Below the pieces are notes generated by a model that saw only the letters and a list, made by a program, of their open reading frames with translations, was not told where the DNA came from and did not search any database. Both the position numbers and the translations under genes were made by a program. DNA of 64,000 nt, from assembly GCA_037952775.1 (NCBI GenBank), contig JBANAY010000003.1, positions 14,818,001 through 14,882,000 of the forward strand, in the 5' to 3' direction. This document shows, in pieces, positions 11,585 through 25,427 of the stretch (the first letter of the stretch is position 1; every line of letters starts with the position of its first letter). Origin of the DNA: Clonostachys chloroleuca (lineage: Eukaryota > Ascomycota > Sordariomycetes > Hypocreales > Bionectriaceae).

Positions 11585-14031
11585 ATGCAAAGCTCCTGCA
11601 CGCTATGTAGGAAGAGGAAGATTCGGTGCAATAAGGAATCGCCCTGTAGTAATTGCATTCGTTCAAAGGTGCCTGATGGTACTTGTGTATATGATAACCC
11701 GAACTCAATGTTCACGCGTCGACAACCCGGATCGAGCCTTCAGCCCGCCCAGCAGCCTACATTGGCACCTCGTTCAGCTTCCGTTATTCAGATCACTGAA
11801 GGCTCCGGCGCATCTGGGCAGCTCGACACTGTGACAGAATCTGATTCCACCTTGTCTAATAATGATGATGTCGCAAAGTCAACGATGCTACTCACAAGAG
11901 CGACATCTCTGGGTCAGTCAAGCAGAGACACAACAATCACCAGAATTGCTCAGCTCGAGGAAGAGATTCTCCGACTAAAACGAACTGGAACCGAAGACCT
12001 CCTTATTGCTTCAAATTCAAATCCGAACCCTGTCTCCAAAAAGAATATCGCCGAAGAGGCTGCGGTAGCTTCCAAAGGGTTGATCTCCGTATCAGAGTTC
12101 AGGAGCGAAATACTCGGCGAAGCACGGTTTACTAGCCGCTACATAATGCATAAGCGTCGCTTATTTGGACGAAGTCATTGGGGTAGTTGCCTCGTGTTTG
12201 TACGTCATCATACCTGTCTCTGTACCTTTTGTCTGACAAGTCGTTGATACTAAATTGAACGTCAGTTTCGTGACTTCTTCGAAATATTTGAAGGTCAAGA
12301 CTCCTTGGAAACCGCTTCAACCATCTCCGTCGATATTAACAAATGCAAGGAGTATGCTAGAACCATAAAGGCTAACGAAGCGGCCCCTTGGCCTTCGCTT
12401 CCAACCCCAGACGTCCCTCCTCGTGACGTTTGCGATAAGCTCATTGACTGCTACCTACGAACTACAGAGAGCGTGTACCGCGTTATTCATATACCGTCAT
12501 TTATGAAAGATTATACTGTGTTTTGGGAATCGAAGGCCGAGCCCAGCATGAACATTCTTGTCCCCTTAAAGCTGATGATGGCCGTTGGCGCTACCGTCTT
12601 CGATCGAAATTTCTCCCTGCGTTCAACAGCCGTTCGGTGGATTCATCAAGCTGAAGCTTGGCTTTGCCGTCCTGACTACAAAGCTCGTATCAATCTTGGT
12701 ACGATACAATGCCAAATCCTACTCACCTTCGCGCGGGAAGCTGTCGGTCTTGCTTGGAGCCACACATGGCTGTCTATTGGAGATCTTCTTCGCACAGCAA
12801 TTTACATGGGTTTGAATCGTGACGCTTCAAGAATGCCACGGCGAGCACTTCTTGCCTCCGAGCTACGTCGTCGAATTTGGAACACAATACTAGAGTTGGT
12901 AGTGCGAACAAGTGTTACCGCTGGAGGCCCTCCTCTCCTTTCGCTGGATGACTTTGATACGCTTCCTCCAGGAAACTTTAACGATGATCAACTCATGGAT
13001 GACGATTCTCAATCGAAGCTAGAGGAAGAGTTTACGCAATCGTCCATATCCAGGATGATGCGATCCACTTTCTCTACTCGACTGACTATCACCAAGTCGC
13101 TCAATGACTTAGGCGGAAAGAACACATACACCAATACGCTGCACCTTGAGAATGAGCTACGGAGTGCCCAAAAAGCTATGAGACATACAATCCAAGCCTG
13201 GAAATCAAACAAAGCGCCAAATTCTCTTTCTCCCTCCTCATTCCAACTTTCCTATCTGGATATGGTTTTTCGTCGTTTCCTTTTGTCTCTCCATGTACCT
13301 TGGTTTGGTCCGTCTTTGCAGGATCCAACATATGCATACACGCGGAGAATTGCAGTCGAAACTAGCATTACTTTGTGGAGAATTACGGATGAAGGGGGCG
13401 CATCATCCATCGATACTTCATATACTGATTTCGTGATCATGTCTGCCTACCGAACAGGCTTTCTTCACGCAGCAATCATCCAAGCTTCCCATATACAACT
13501 TGCAGAAATTAGCTCCCAATTGCGAGAACACGATGAAGGGATATTATGGACGCCAATAAACTCCGATCTGTTACCCGTTTTGGAAGGGGCAAGCGAATGG
13601 ACTTTTCAAATTTTGCGAGATGGGGAAACAAACATCAAGGGTTATCTTATCATGGTGTTAGTCACCTCGCAGATCAAGGCAGCGTTGGAGGGCACCGGCG
13701 CGGATGAAATGCCTCGAGTCGTAGCTAGAGCTATCATTGAGGCAAAAGATAGGTGCATTTCGTTGCTCGAAGGCGAAGTCTTGCGTTCACGTACAGAGAG
13801 AATGCTGTCGGAAACGCCACCTGCCTTGCCAGCAGAAACCTGTCTGGAGGATTGGGACCTCACGGTATGTATTTGGATAAAATTGTGTCTTGAAAGCGAT
13901 GGCCCTGACATTGAAGTAACCAGATCCCCGATACCGATTTCTCTACAACTCCTGGGTTTGATCCGGTGGCTTGGATATTCGACGGTTCAATCTTACAAGG
14001 GCCTCAATTTTGTTCAGCACTGTATCAGTGA
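11585..14031 (+). CDS. Zn2Cys6 transcription factor, 3 exons, 773 aa
   Basis: Modelled as join(11585-12199, 12266-13864, 13924-14031). Both introns are GT-AG and phase 0 (GTACGT...GTCAG; GTATGT...ACCAG), and the joined frame is open. The N-terminus has a binuclear zinc cluster, C5-x2-C8-x6-C15-x5-C21-x2-C24-x9-C34, with basic residues RKRKIR. A short coiled coil follows near residues 118-133 (IAQLEEEILRLKR). The middle (about 250-480) is the fungal-specific regulatory domain, with VYRVIHIPSF, IGDLLRTAIYMGLNRD and ELRRRIWNTI. The C-terminus FDPVAWIFDGSILQ, seen only after removing intron 2, supports the model. It is convergent with the monooxygenase at 14401, so it is a candidate local regulator. 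It presumably acts in the nucleus; its target is inferred. Confidence 0.88.
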
Positions 14032-14400
14032 GCTATTTTCTCTGAATCTTTGTAGGATAAATCTCCGCTCTTCAGTTTGATGTACGAGAAGTGATGTTGA
14101 ATTTGCCCCCTGTTGCGCATAACATTCCCGCGAACGGCTGTGGTCGTAACAGGCACTGCAACCTAGGCGAGCTTCCTTTCTGAGGTTTCTATTGATATCA
14201 AGAAAACTTTGTACTGGATAATTAATGGGGCCTTCCAATCGCTCGCTGCTCTCCTCCTCATCAGCAGAGTAGAGAAATAAGCCAAGGGAAGCTGAGTTAT
14301 CACGGGAGAGTTCTCGAGTATAAACTTAAAAACAGCAATGAAAGATGCTAGAACTGATACCTTAACACAATGAATACAAGTTGAGTTACTACTTGCAGGC

Positions 14401-16926
<2,526 letters not shown>

Positions 16927-16952
16927 CTTGTGGGATATCGAAGGGAGAACAT

Positions 16953-16966
16953 AGAGAGAGAGAGAG
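16953..16966. repeat. GA microsatellite, (GA)7
   Basis: A short GA run about 30 bases upstream of the monooxygenase start codon, probably in its 5' leader. Confidence 0.8.
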
Positions 16967-17231
16967 ATGTGGGTAGCGAAAAAAAAGGAAGAAAGGTCAA
17001 GCGAGAGCTATATACTTAGTTTTACTAGCATGTCCTCAGTCTTAGTATTTTCTCCAATCTCGGTCCTGGCATTATAGCAGTACTACAGACCTAACTCAGG
17101 GAAGTAGGAAGCGCCGCTGATCGTTTAATTTGGAATCTTTGACTAGGCCGAAAGGCCCCCAACTCTCAATCCCCAGTTTCCAATCTCACAATGAACCTCT
17201 TTGCTGATATGCGGAGATCCCTATTGGTTCG

Positions 17232-17242
17232 CGGAGCTTCCG
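17232..17242. promoter_or_regulatory. CGG-N5-CCG palindrome, divergent promoter
   Basis: CGGAGCTTCCG lies in the shared promoter between the monooxygenase (306 bp from its start) and the second regulator (557 bp from its start). Inverted CGG triplets at fixed spacing are the classic target of Zn2Cys6 dimers. The same N5 spacing recurs at 21250 and 23763. Binding is inferred. Confidence 0.45.
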
Positions 17243-17798
17243 GGCCCGTTTGTTCTGAGATTGTAACCTCGGTTCCTGCTGGCAAGATACGTATACCAAA
17301 TGTCACACTCTCCCACAGCATCAGCTGCATACGGGAATATGATGATATTAAGCTATATGCGTGGATTATGCCTTCAATTGATTAACGAGAATTCCTTCAC
17401 TCAACTCAATTCTGATGAGATCTATACTCGGTTATCATGTTGTGGATCCCTCGGCTTTGCATGTAGTAAGCGCCCTAAACGTTGGCCATTGCGCAAAGTT
17501 TGCTACCCTTAATGGAACGATTGGAGAATGCCTGGCCCATTCTGGAGCTGATACGGCTATGGTGGTCTAGGAGTCAGCCGAGGGGAAACTAAGGAGGGGG
17601 GAGTGAGAAGGAGTATGGATCACGTCGATTCAAGCGCGACATGATAGGCTAACGGCAGCTTCGGAAAAGGATTTCCCCGGTGCTAATTACCTGTTTTGCT
17701 TCGACCTTGACTGTGCGTCGGCATCGAACTCCTCACCTCATCCCTCACAACCTGTTATTGTCACTTAATATATCGACACGATAAATCCATATGCGAGG

Positions 17799-20756
17799 AT
17801 GGCTAGTTCAAATACCGCTAGCATCATGCATGGCCCCAACAGATCAAGGCCAGTTCGTAGGAAAGCTTCAGAGGCCTGCGAAAGATGCCGGGAGAAGCGA
17901 ATCAAGGCGAGATTCACTCCAGCCCCTCCCCAAACTATACCCCCCAGAGCCCGTAACAAGCCTTGTATATTCGACTAATACCTCTTATCAGTGCAACGGC
18001 TTTCAGCCATGTGACCAATGTACCAAGAAGGAGGTGCAGTGTGTATTCGCCTTTGCGCCTTTGACCACCAACAGTGGCAATAAGGCCCTTATGGAGTGCG
18101 TGCCAATCCTCTCCATCTCGTTGCCTAACTGACACTCCTCGAAGAAAACTAGACCTGGTATTATCACGCCTCGATAGACTCGAAGAAGAAGTATGCCGGC
18201 AGGCCGACGCCTTGCGTAATAATCAGGTCCAAGGTTTGAAGCCGCTAGCCCTTTACTGTATTTCTCTATCTGACACCTCTTCGAACAACAGTGAAACAGC
18301 AACAATACCACTTCGGGCGACGGTCCAGCGGTGTTGCCCAGTTGAACCAACAGACTGGTTGTTTTGAGTATTATGGTCGGTCTGATCATTATTACGAAAT
18401 AATATCCAAACAACTAATGTTTACTAGGTCAAACTTCAACATTTACTATAGCATCTTGCCTAGGGAAGAGATTAAATCAACCCGAAGATGTGTCGAACGA
18501 CAGTCCATCAACTAATGACCGCCGGGAGAATTCGATGGCTGGACACCAGCCACCCCACAGAAAACGTGCTAGGAATCTTGACTTGGACGAGCTTACCAGC
18601 TTTTGCGACTACGTTGTGCCACTACACGGCTTGCGTAATGACCGTTGCTTGCGCGGAAACATCACTGACAGGCACGTGGATAACTTCTTTCGTGCTATCC
18701 ATGTACTCCTCCCTATTTTGGATCCCGCGGCTTTCAAGGCACGATATGGATCGTTACGCCATCTTTTTGGCGATCGACGCCTCTTCCTTACAACTGCAGA
18801 TGACCCAACGCGGCCGCAATTCGTCTGCCTACTATTTTCAGTGCTTGCACTGGGTGCATTGTATGAAGATGAACACGAAGATAGTTCATCGTGGGCTTCA
18901 TGGTATTTTGCTGAAGCCCAAGAAATGCTGGGACGCCTCCTGATGGCAAGCAACATTCAGTTGGTCCAAGCTTCGACACTTCTGGTAGGTGATAGGTATG
19001 CCGGATGCACATGATTACTGATTACACAAATACTGATCACCTCCACTGCACAGGGAGCTTATGCTCAACATGCAATTCAACCCAACTGTAAGACATCATC
19101 GCCCGATTTATCCTTACCAGTCTGTAACACAATCAAACTAGTGGCATATATCCTCAATGGCGTTGCAATGAGGTTGGCATTTTCAAATGGATTAAACGTC
19201 GAGTCATTACACTGCTCGCTTGGATTTGATATCCAAGAAGCAAGGCGCACCTGGTGGCTTGTTTATATCCAAGAAGTAGAACTCAGCCTAGACTCTGGCC
19301 GACCCATGACTCTCCGATCTTCGGAGATGAATGTGAAGTATCCAAATGTTGAGGTATGTTCAAGATGGCTGGGCTTTTGGGATCTTACCCCCTCGGCTGA
19401 CACCATGAAAGCTTCCATCCGGTGGTGAAGCTGTTCCAGAGTCTGCTCAGATTATGTTTATACCTTTCTTGGCGGAAATAGCTAAAATCATGCGAAGGAT
19501 CATGAAGCTCGTAAATATATCCTTCCCTATAGATTCTAAACCTCCAAAGCTTACCATTTTGTAGGCTACCGATCCCGTCGATTCTGTCGAGCAGAGCGAT
19601 TTCAATTTAGAGCAGAAAGAAGCGTTGCGCCATGATTTAATACGATGGCATGCCTCGCTACCTAACTACCTTGCTTTCGAAGATGCTGCCCAAGACGCCA
19701 ATAACAGCGATGCCTCACCGTGGCTACATAGTTGGGAAGCTCGACAACAAAGTAGCCTTCGAATACGTAAGTTCTCCCCTCAAAGCCAAGCCTTTAATTA
19801 CTATGCATCTCGAGAAGTTTTATGTTGTGCAATTGCTCATACATGAAAAAGATTATTATCTTGCCATCATTATATTGCTTCGTGGCTCAATCCCAAGAAA
19901 ATCACCTGAGCTCCTTGCTTTGAGCACTCACCCATTATACCTTCTTCATCAGTCATGCCACTTGAATGCTGCTAGAAACATGATACGGCATATTTACAGG
20001 CTGTTCAAGTCTGCGCCATACCTACGACGATGGAGCTATTATTGCTTTTACTGTCTCCAGGCTACACTCGTCATCCTCCCCAAAGTTGCTGACGATCTGG
20101 ATCTCTCCCGATATCAGCAGCAAGAAAATGCCTGTCTCGTGCCTACTCCACTTTCTTCGACACAAGCCGACGGAGAGATAATTGAAGACGATGTGGGACT
20201 CTGTAGTATGGCTGTCGAAATTTTCGAAAAGATTGAACTAAAAGCTTCACAGCGTTGCGCTATCGTTGTCCGTCAAATTCTCGACAGCTGGGAAGCAAAG
20301 CAAAGAAACGACAGCCTCGACACTATCAACGTTGATAATCGTGCAGTGCGGCGATCAACCTTGACAATAGTACCGCCTGAGCACCCCTCGGATTCCTCAT
20401 CTTCTTCGAGTAACCCTTCGATTATAAACGAAGATGGCAGTACCACTATATCGCCGAGGTCTACTCAAGCTGGGCCCAATGTGGTTGATGGTAGTAGAAG
20501 CGTTGGTGGCAGTAGCTCTTCGTCTCTGCCAACGTCTTTCAGCGAGTTCGAGGCAGAACTCTATGGCGCATTTTATGGCATCCTGGATTCTGGCTTTCAT
20601 GTCGATGAGCAACAGTGTTGCGCCGGCAGTCAGGCCTTGGAAAATCACGCAATTCGCCCGGTAATGCATGCGAGACCAGAAGAAAGTTGGGCCTCAACTT
20701 CAAGCAACATAATGCCGCCTTATGACAACTGCGGTAGGCATGATCCCTTGGTATGA
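17799..20756 (+). CDS. Zn2Cys6 transcription factor, 10 exons, 797 aa
   Basis: Exons: 17799-17906, 17992-18095, 18145-18233, 18292-18375, 18428-18984, 19054-19087, 19142-19353, 19412-19510, 19565-19766, 19852-20756; the join is 2394 nt and open. Zinc cluster C27-x2-C30-x6-C37-x5-C43-x2-C46-x6-C53 is complete only if intron 1 is spliced from a GC donor (AAG|GCGAGA) to TTATCAG, which places C37 correctly. A short coiled coil (LDLVLSRLDRLEEEV) follows, then the fungal regulatory domain (VDNFFRAIHVLLPILDPAAF; FSVLALGALYEDE; AYILNGVAMRLAFSNGLN; EARRTWWLVYIQEVELSLDSGRP; LRIHYYLAIIILLRGSIP). The tail is Ser-rich and acidic. It is divergent from the monooxygenase and upstream of the hydrolase, hence the likeliest pathway regulator. 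The intron 9 acceptor (AAAAAG) is less certain. Confidence 0.85.
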
Positions 20757-21441
20757 TAGTAATGGTGTATATGTAATCCATAAATTGGCTCTTCGCCAAC
20801 ACACAATATCGAAGCACCATGATAGTTACGGTCCCGTTGAACCGATTTGTGAAAAAGTGTACATCCGTCGTCTAATTTTAACAATAATCCTGCCGTGGAC
20901 TAACCGCCTGGGCATTAACCGTAACCACAGACTCATGAGCTCTAGAGCAGTTTTCAGCAACAGCTACGGCAGGCAGGAATTGTTTATGTTGTAAACAATG
21001 GTGCAACCAGATCTAAAAAGAAATGACTATAGGCTTCCCATAAATACCCACCTACCCCCATCTCAACTCAGTGGAGGAAAGGATTTCCCGCTCTTTGGGG
21101 CAGTTCAAGCACCACTTTGATTTCTACTATGGCACTCTCTTGCCCTGTGGCATTACGGGTAAGTTACACCGCCACGCCAACCCTTCGAGGATCGGTCCTT
21201 TTGTGAAACAATAGTTATTACCTTATATCCTCATCGTCTATACCCGCCGCGGAAGCCCCGGGCACAGTTTCAAAGTCTCTCCCCACACTGTACCCCTCAT
21301 CGGAATGTGCATCTAAGCAACAACTGGCTTAATAAAAGGCTCGTAGGAGACATCTGGCTTTTCGTAGTGTTCCTAATCTGCTTTTGGGTTACTCTCACCA
21401 AGTCTATCAATCTCTACTGCCGTCCCATTCCCTGGCTCATC
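20757..21441. other. Intergenic, hydrolase promoter region
   Basis: No supported gene. It contains the CGG-N5-CCG site at 21250. An open frame extends the hydrolase upstream to an ATG at 21307 with a membrane-like segment (IWLFVVFLICFWVTL), a possible alternative start. Confidence 0.5.
21250..21260. promoter_or_regulatory. CGG-N5-CCG palindrome, hydrolase promoter
   Basis: CGGAAGCCCCG lies 182 bp upstream of the preferred hydrolase start. Same half-sites and spacing as at 17232 and 23763. Confidence 0.45.
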
Positions 21442-23252
21442 ATGGCTACAAAATACGAGCGGGTGTCTTCTGATGTAGAAGGTTACACCCGTGTCAAGAA
21501 TGAGTTTATTGCAATGCGTGATGGGATAAGGTTGTGCGCCAATCTCTTCCTGCCATTCTCCGCCTCGAAAGATGGCAAGAAAGTCCCTGTCCTCTGCAGT
21601 ATGGGGCCATATGGCAAAGACATCCATGCCTCCACATTTGGGCTACCGAAAACTCCCATCTATGCCAACATGTACAAGCACATCAAACCTCTAGGTCCAG
21701 ATTCATGCTTTGAGCTATGCGAACCACTGATCTGGGTACGTCTAGTGCAACAAGACATTGCAACCACCTCCAACTAACATTGCTTCTAGTGTAAGGAGTA
21801 TGGGTATGCCCTTCTTCGTGTTGATACACGCGGTATCGGAGGTAGCGAAGGCAAATTAGATGCATTTGGATTAGAAAGATCGCTTGAAATTAAGGCCGAC
21901 GCCGAAGGTCAAGGTAAGTGCATCGTCACCGTTTTGGATGTAAGATAAAATGACCAACGCAATATGTCTTCAGACCTTTATGACGTTGTGGAATGGGCTG
22001 CTGCTCAGAAGTGGTCATCTGGCAAGGTGGCATTTTCTGGCACTAGCTACTACGGCATGGTAGGCTACTGGGCTGCCATGCAAAGGCCACCGCACTTGAC
22101 CTGTGTCATGTCGTACGAATCGGCTTGCAGTATATATCAAGCTGCCCGTCGAGGGGGGTATACAGTAACAACTTCCAGTCCCATTGGTATCATAACATTG
22201 TGGTGCCCTACCAACGCGGGTCACGAGATGGGTCGCTCAGCGAGGAAGAGCTCGCGGCGAACCGGGTAGATTACCCTCATATACTGGCAACGACCGAGTA
22301 CCCAAATGAAGGTTCTTTTGGTTTACTAGAGAACATCCGCTCACTCTCTGATATCACCGTTCCGATTTACCTAGCGGGCAATTGGACTGATCCAGAATTA
22401 CATTTACCTGGAAACATTCGAGCTTTCAATGGTGTCAGCTCCGAGTATAAATGGCTCGAAATGCATTCCGGAAACCACTTGGGCGCATTTTACGAACCAG
22501 AACATATCGCTATGCAGAAGAAGTTCCTAGATCACTTTCTTTTCGATGAGAAGGAAAATGGAATGCTTGACGTTCCGCGGATTCGGCTACTCCAGCACCA
22601 CGGTACCGAGAGCTTTTACCGCGAGAACGAGATTTCTTTCCCACCCCCCGATGCAGAAGACGTTTCTTTCTACCTGACACCCAAGAGGGAACTCTCGTTG
22701 AGCTATCCTACAGGAGAGGCGCAGCCACTCACATATCAAGGGTTCCATGAGAATATTTCTTTTGTCCTTGACTCAGCCTTTGTTGATTCATTCGAGGTCC
22801 TTGGATCTCCATATCTCGAGCTTACGCTCAAGACCGAGGCGGAAGATCTAGATCTTTTTGTGTACTTGCGTGCGGTCGAGAATGGTAAGCCGGTGGTTCT
22901 AACCGGTAACCACGGTGAGCCCATGGATAGCTTTGCGAGAGGATACTTCCGCCTCTCCCATCGCGAGGAGGCCGCTGAGGACTTTGAGAAAGAAAGGGTA
23001 ATCAAGCAGCCACCCTGTCCCCGATCTGAGGTGACTCCGGGTCGGATTTACAAAGTCATAGTTCCCATTTACCCGGCAGCGTATCTCTTTGACAAGGGGC
23101 AGATACTCTCGCTCGAGATTGGTTCAATAAACACCACGAGCACGATTCCCCCGATGCGTCATGAGGGTGGTGATAGGTTAGCGAGAAGATTTGAAGGGGA
23201 GAATACAGTCTTCTCTCATGGGCGTTTAGTCTTACCCCGCGTTAGACGCTAG
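21442..23252 (+). pseudogene. CocE/NonD-family alpha/beta hydrolase, frameshifted in a G run
   Basis: Exons 21442-21735, 21790-21913 and 21974-23252, introns GT-AG. The start MATKYERVSSDVEGY suits the family; an N-terminal extension to 21307 is possible. Catalytic motifs of the X-Pro dipeptidyl-peptidase/cocaine-esterase fold are present: nucleophile elbow FSGTSYYG (Ser near residue 164), acid region LAGNWTDPELH, and HSGNHLGAF (His). The C-terminal half is the jelly-roll domain (VSFYLTPKRELSL; FVDSFEVLGSPYLELTL; GRLVLPR). At 22153-22158 six Gs join two frames that fit the family only with one base more, near residue 200. Both halves are otherwise clean (about 565 aa overall), so this is either a very young pseudogene or a homopolymer error in the assembly. 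The family cleaves esters or peptides; the substrate is unknown. Confidence 0.8.
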
Positions 23253-23995
23253 GCAAGTATGATCTCATCATCAAGGAGAAGTTGACGAGAAAGATCTTAT
23301 ACATACAAATTCAAGATAATCTATCATTTCACTGCCTCTGGTTTACTAGGTCTAATAAAATCGTTAGTATATATCTAACGTTAACAATATCCTTAACGCT
23401 CATATAATGACGGGATGGGCGGCTGGAAAGTACGGCCCAAGGAAAAAAATCTAATACTAGATGCATACATACACACAGTGCAATGCAGTCTAAATCTACC
23501 CATTGCTATAGATCACAATAATTTCAAAAGGCCTTTCTCTAGTTGCGTCATTAGTGGGCTTGTTGTGATTGCTTGCTTATATTCCCGAAACCTAGAAACA
23601 CGTACTAACTAGCCTAGAGTATTGTACAATAAAACTCACTTTAATCTGGTCTTAGATGTTTCCGGGCCGATATAGAGTAAGCAGGTTCTTTCTAGGTGCT
23701 TATGGTACCAGCGGCTGACGTGGAAGCTGTTTCGGCTTGCTGAACTTGATCGACCCGATCGCCGGGCTTTCCGATGTTTGCATTAAGCGATGTGCGGAAC
23801 ATCCGCACACCTACACATCCGAGATGTAACGATGTCATGTAAAACCATGGGTCACCACTCAGCATGTCATAAATATCACCTGAGCATACACTCTGTCCCG
23901 TATACTAAAGGGTTTATCTTCATCATACTTTCCGAATAATATCTCTTTTCATAGACTCTGCATCTATATATAATCAAAGACAAATCCCAGCTTTA
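23253..23995. other. Intergenic, EthD promoter region
   Basis: No gene supported. It contains the CGG-N5-CCG site at 23763. Composition is normal apart from a short AT-rich patch near 23340-23400. Confidence 0.5.
23763..23773. promoter_or_regulatory. CGG-N5-CCG palindrome, EthD promoter
   Basis: CGGGCTTTCCG lies 223 bp upstream of the EthD gene start. Third intergenic site in the island with identical half-sites and spacing. Confidence 0.45.
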
Positions 23996-24916
23996 ATGTC
24001 TTACATCAAGCAAATAGTGGCCGTGAGGCGGAAAGCAGGTATTACGAGGCAAGAATTTTTCAACTACCACTTTCAAGTTCACGGTAGAATCAGTATTGCT
24101 CCCTCGCCAGCAGAAACTCCATCGTGCGTTTCCATCTCTGCTACGCTGCCAGAGGATATAAGTATCTGATTGTTGGGTTAGGAAATATTTCCAGATTCAC
24201 TTGGACGATGCGGCCTACCATTCAACAAGCCCAACTGATAGCGCGAATGCCAGCCCACCATGGGCATTTTCTGACGATATCACCGAGCTATATTTTGAAT
24301 CAGCAGATCATTTAAGCAGCGTATTTCGGTCCTCATGGGTGAGAGAAGAAGTGGGACCAGATGCAGCCAACTTCTCGGACTTTGGTGCTTCCCTCCCTGT
24401 CACGGTACAGGAGATTGCCATTCAGCTCAATGAACAGGCGCCTTCGGTGAATGATAATTCACTATCTGGATCATTGGTAGCTATGTACTTCATAACTAAG
24501 AATAGTGATGATATTGAGGCCAATGATCTGGCGTCTGGATTTGCAGACATCCTGAAACGATTCGGCCCAAGCCAAGTCCGCGCTCTCGTGGCTAACGTTC
24601 CAGTGGACCTCCCATTCGACCCAGATGCCTACTTTGGAAGCTCTGCTGGACGGCCTCGCTTCGATCTTGTCTTGGCTATTCACCTACACGATAAAGCTGG
24701 CGTATCGTTCTTGAGAACGGTACAGAAAAATTTCGAGGAAACATATGCATCCCATATCAATCTCGGAAGCAGTTGGATCGCATTCGGCCAACGAGCTTTG
24801 CTGTTTGACCAAGATCAGGACATCAAAGTATGCTTCATCCGTGGGTTGCAGCTTACAGTTGTACTGACTTCGTGTAGTTTGACCCCGGTCGCCAGCCCTA
24901 TATATATAGGAACTGA
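23996..24916 (+). CDS. EthD-domain protein, 3 exons, 270 aa
   Basis: Exons 23996-24123, 24182-24827, 24878-24916; introns GTGCGT...TTAG and GTATGC...GTAG (with a TACTGAC branch site); the join is open. The start MSYIKQIVAVRRKAGITRQE and the following NYHFQVHG are typical of fungal EthD proteins. Splicing produces SKYFQIHLDDAAYH. A second ferredoxin-like repeat follows (ADILKRFG, FDLVLAIHLHDKAG). EthD folds are dimeric alpha/beta barrels; relatives occur in aromatic-degradation and polyketide-tailoring gene sets, sometimes as decarboxylases or cyclases. No exact activity can be read here. The last coding exon is only 13 codons (FDPGRQPYIYRN). It sits between the hydrolase and the MFS gene on the same strand. 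Confidence 0.85.
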
Positions 24917-25427
24917 GGAGCACACTGTTTTTGGTCACGCTGCACAACGACGCGCATGTCGAGTCTACGGTTTGAGTTTTCGCCGTGATGCAGCAGCAAA
25001 GGCTCAAGAAGGGCAATCGTGTTTGTCATGCTAGGCGCGCTCCTGAGGAGTGAGGGGTGGAGTAGTACGAATACGTGCCTGGTCGGAGGATTCACGTAAT
25101 TGAGCTCGAGTTAGTAACCATTTCCGACGATTGTGTAAGGTGCCTGGTCATCAGCCAGAAGTCGACTGGATTTGCCAGGCCTGATGCTACCGCGATCGAA
25201 TTTAGGGGCAGAGGCAATCCTAAAAAAGAGCTGATTTCAATGGCCGAGACGGGATTGTAACTAGATTGATTACCTACCTACATGATGCAGTAAAAACAAG
25301 CAGCAAGAATCCACCGGGCTCTGTTTAAGAAAAGAAAAACCGGGACAGCGCTTTCAGAACTGCTAATCTATTCTCCGCCATTTTTTGAGCGTACATCCGA
25401 GCGCAATCAATACTCTTGTTATAAACG

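Noticed and set aside
13009..13911. Minus-strand ORFs within the first regulator
   Set aside because: Shadows of the plus-strand gene, which has clear domains and splice sites.
18003..18413. Minus-strand 136-codon ORF over the second regulator
   Set aside because: Overlaps zinc-cluster exons and introns of the plus-strand gene.
20722..20994. Plus ORF after the second regulator
   Set aside because: Overlaps the regulator stop region; no family features.
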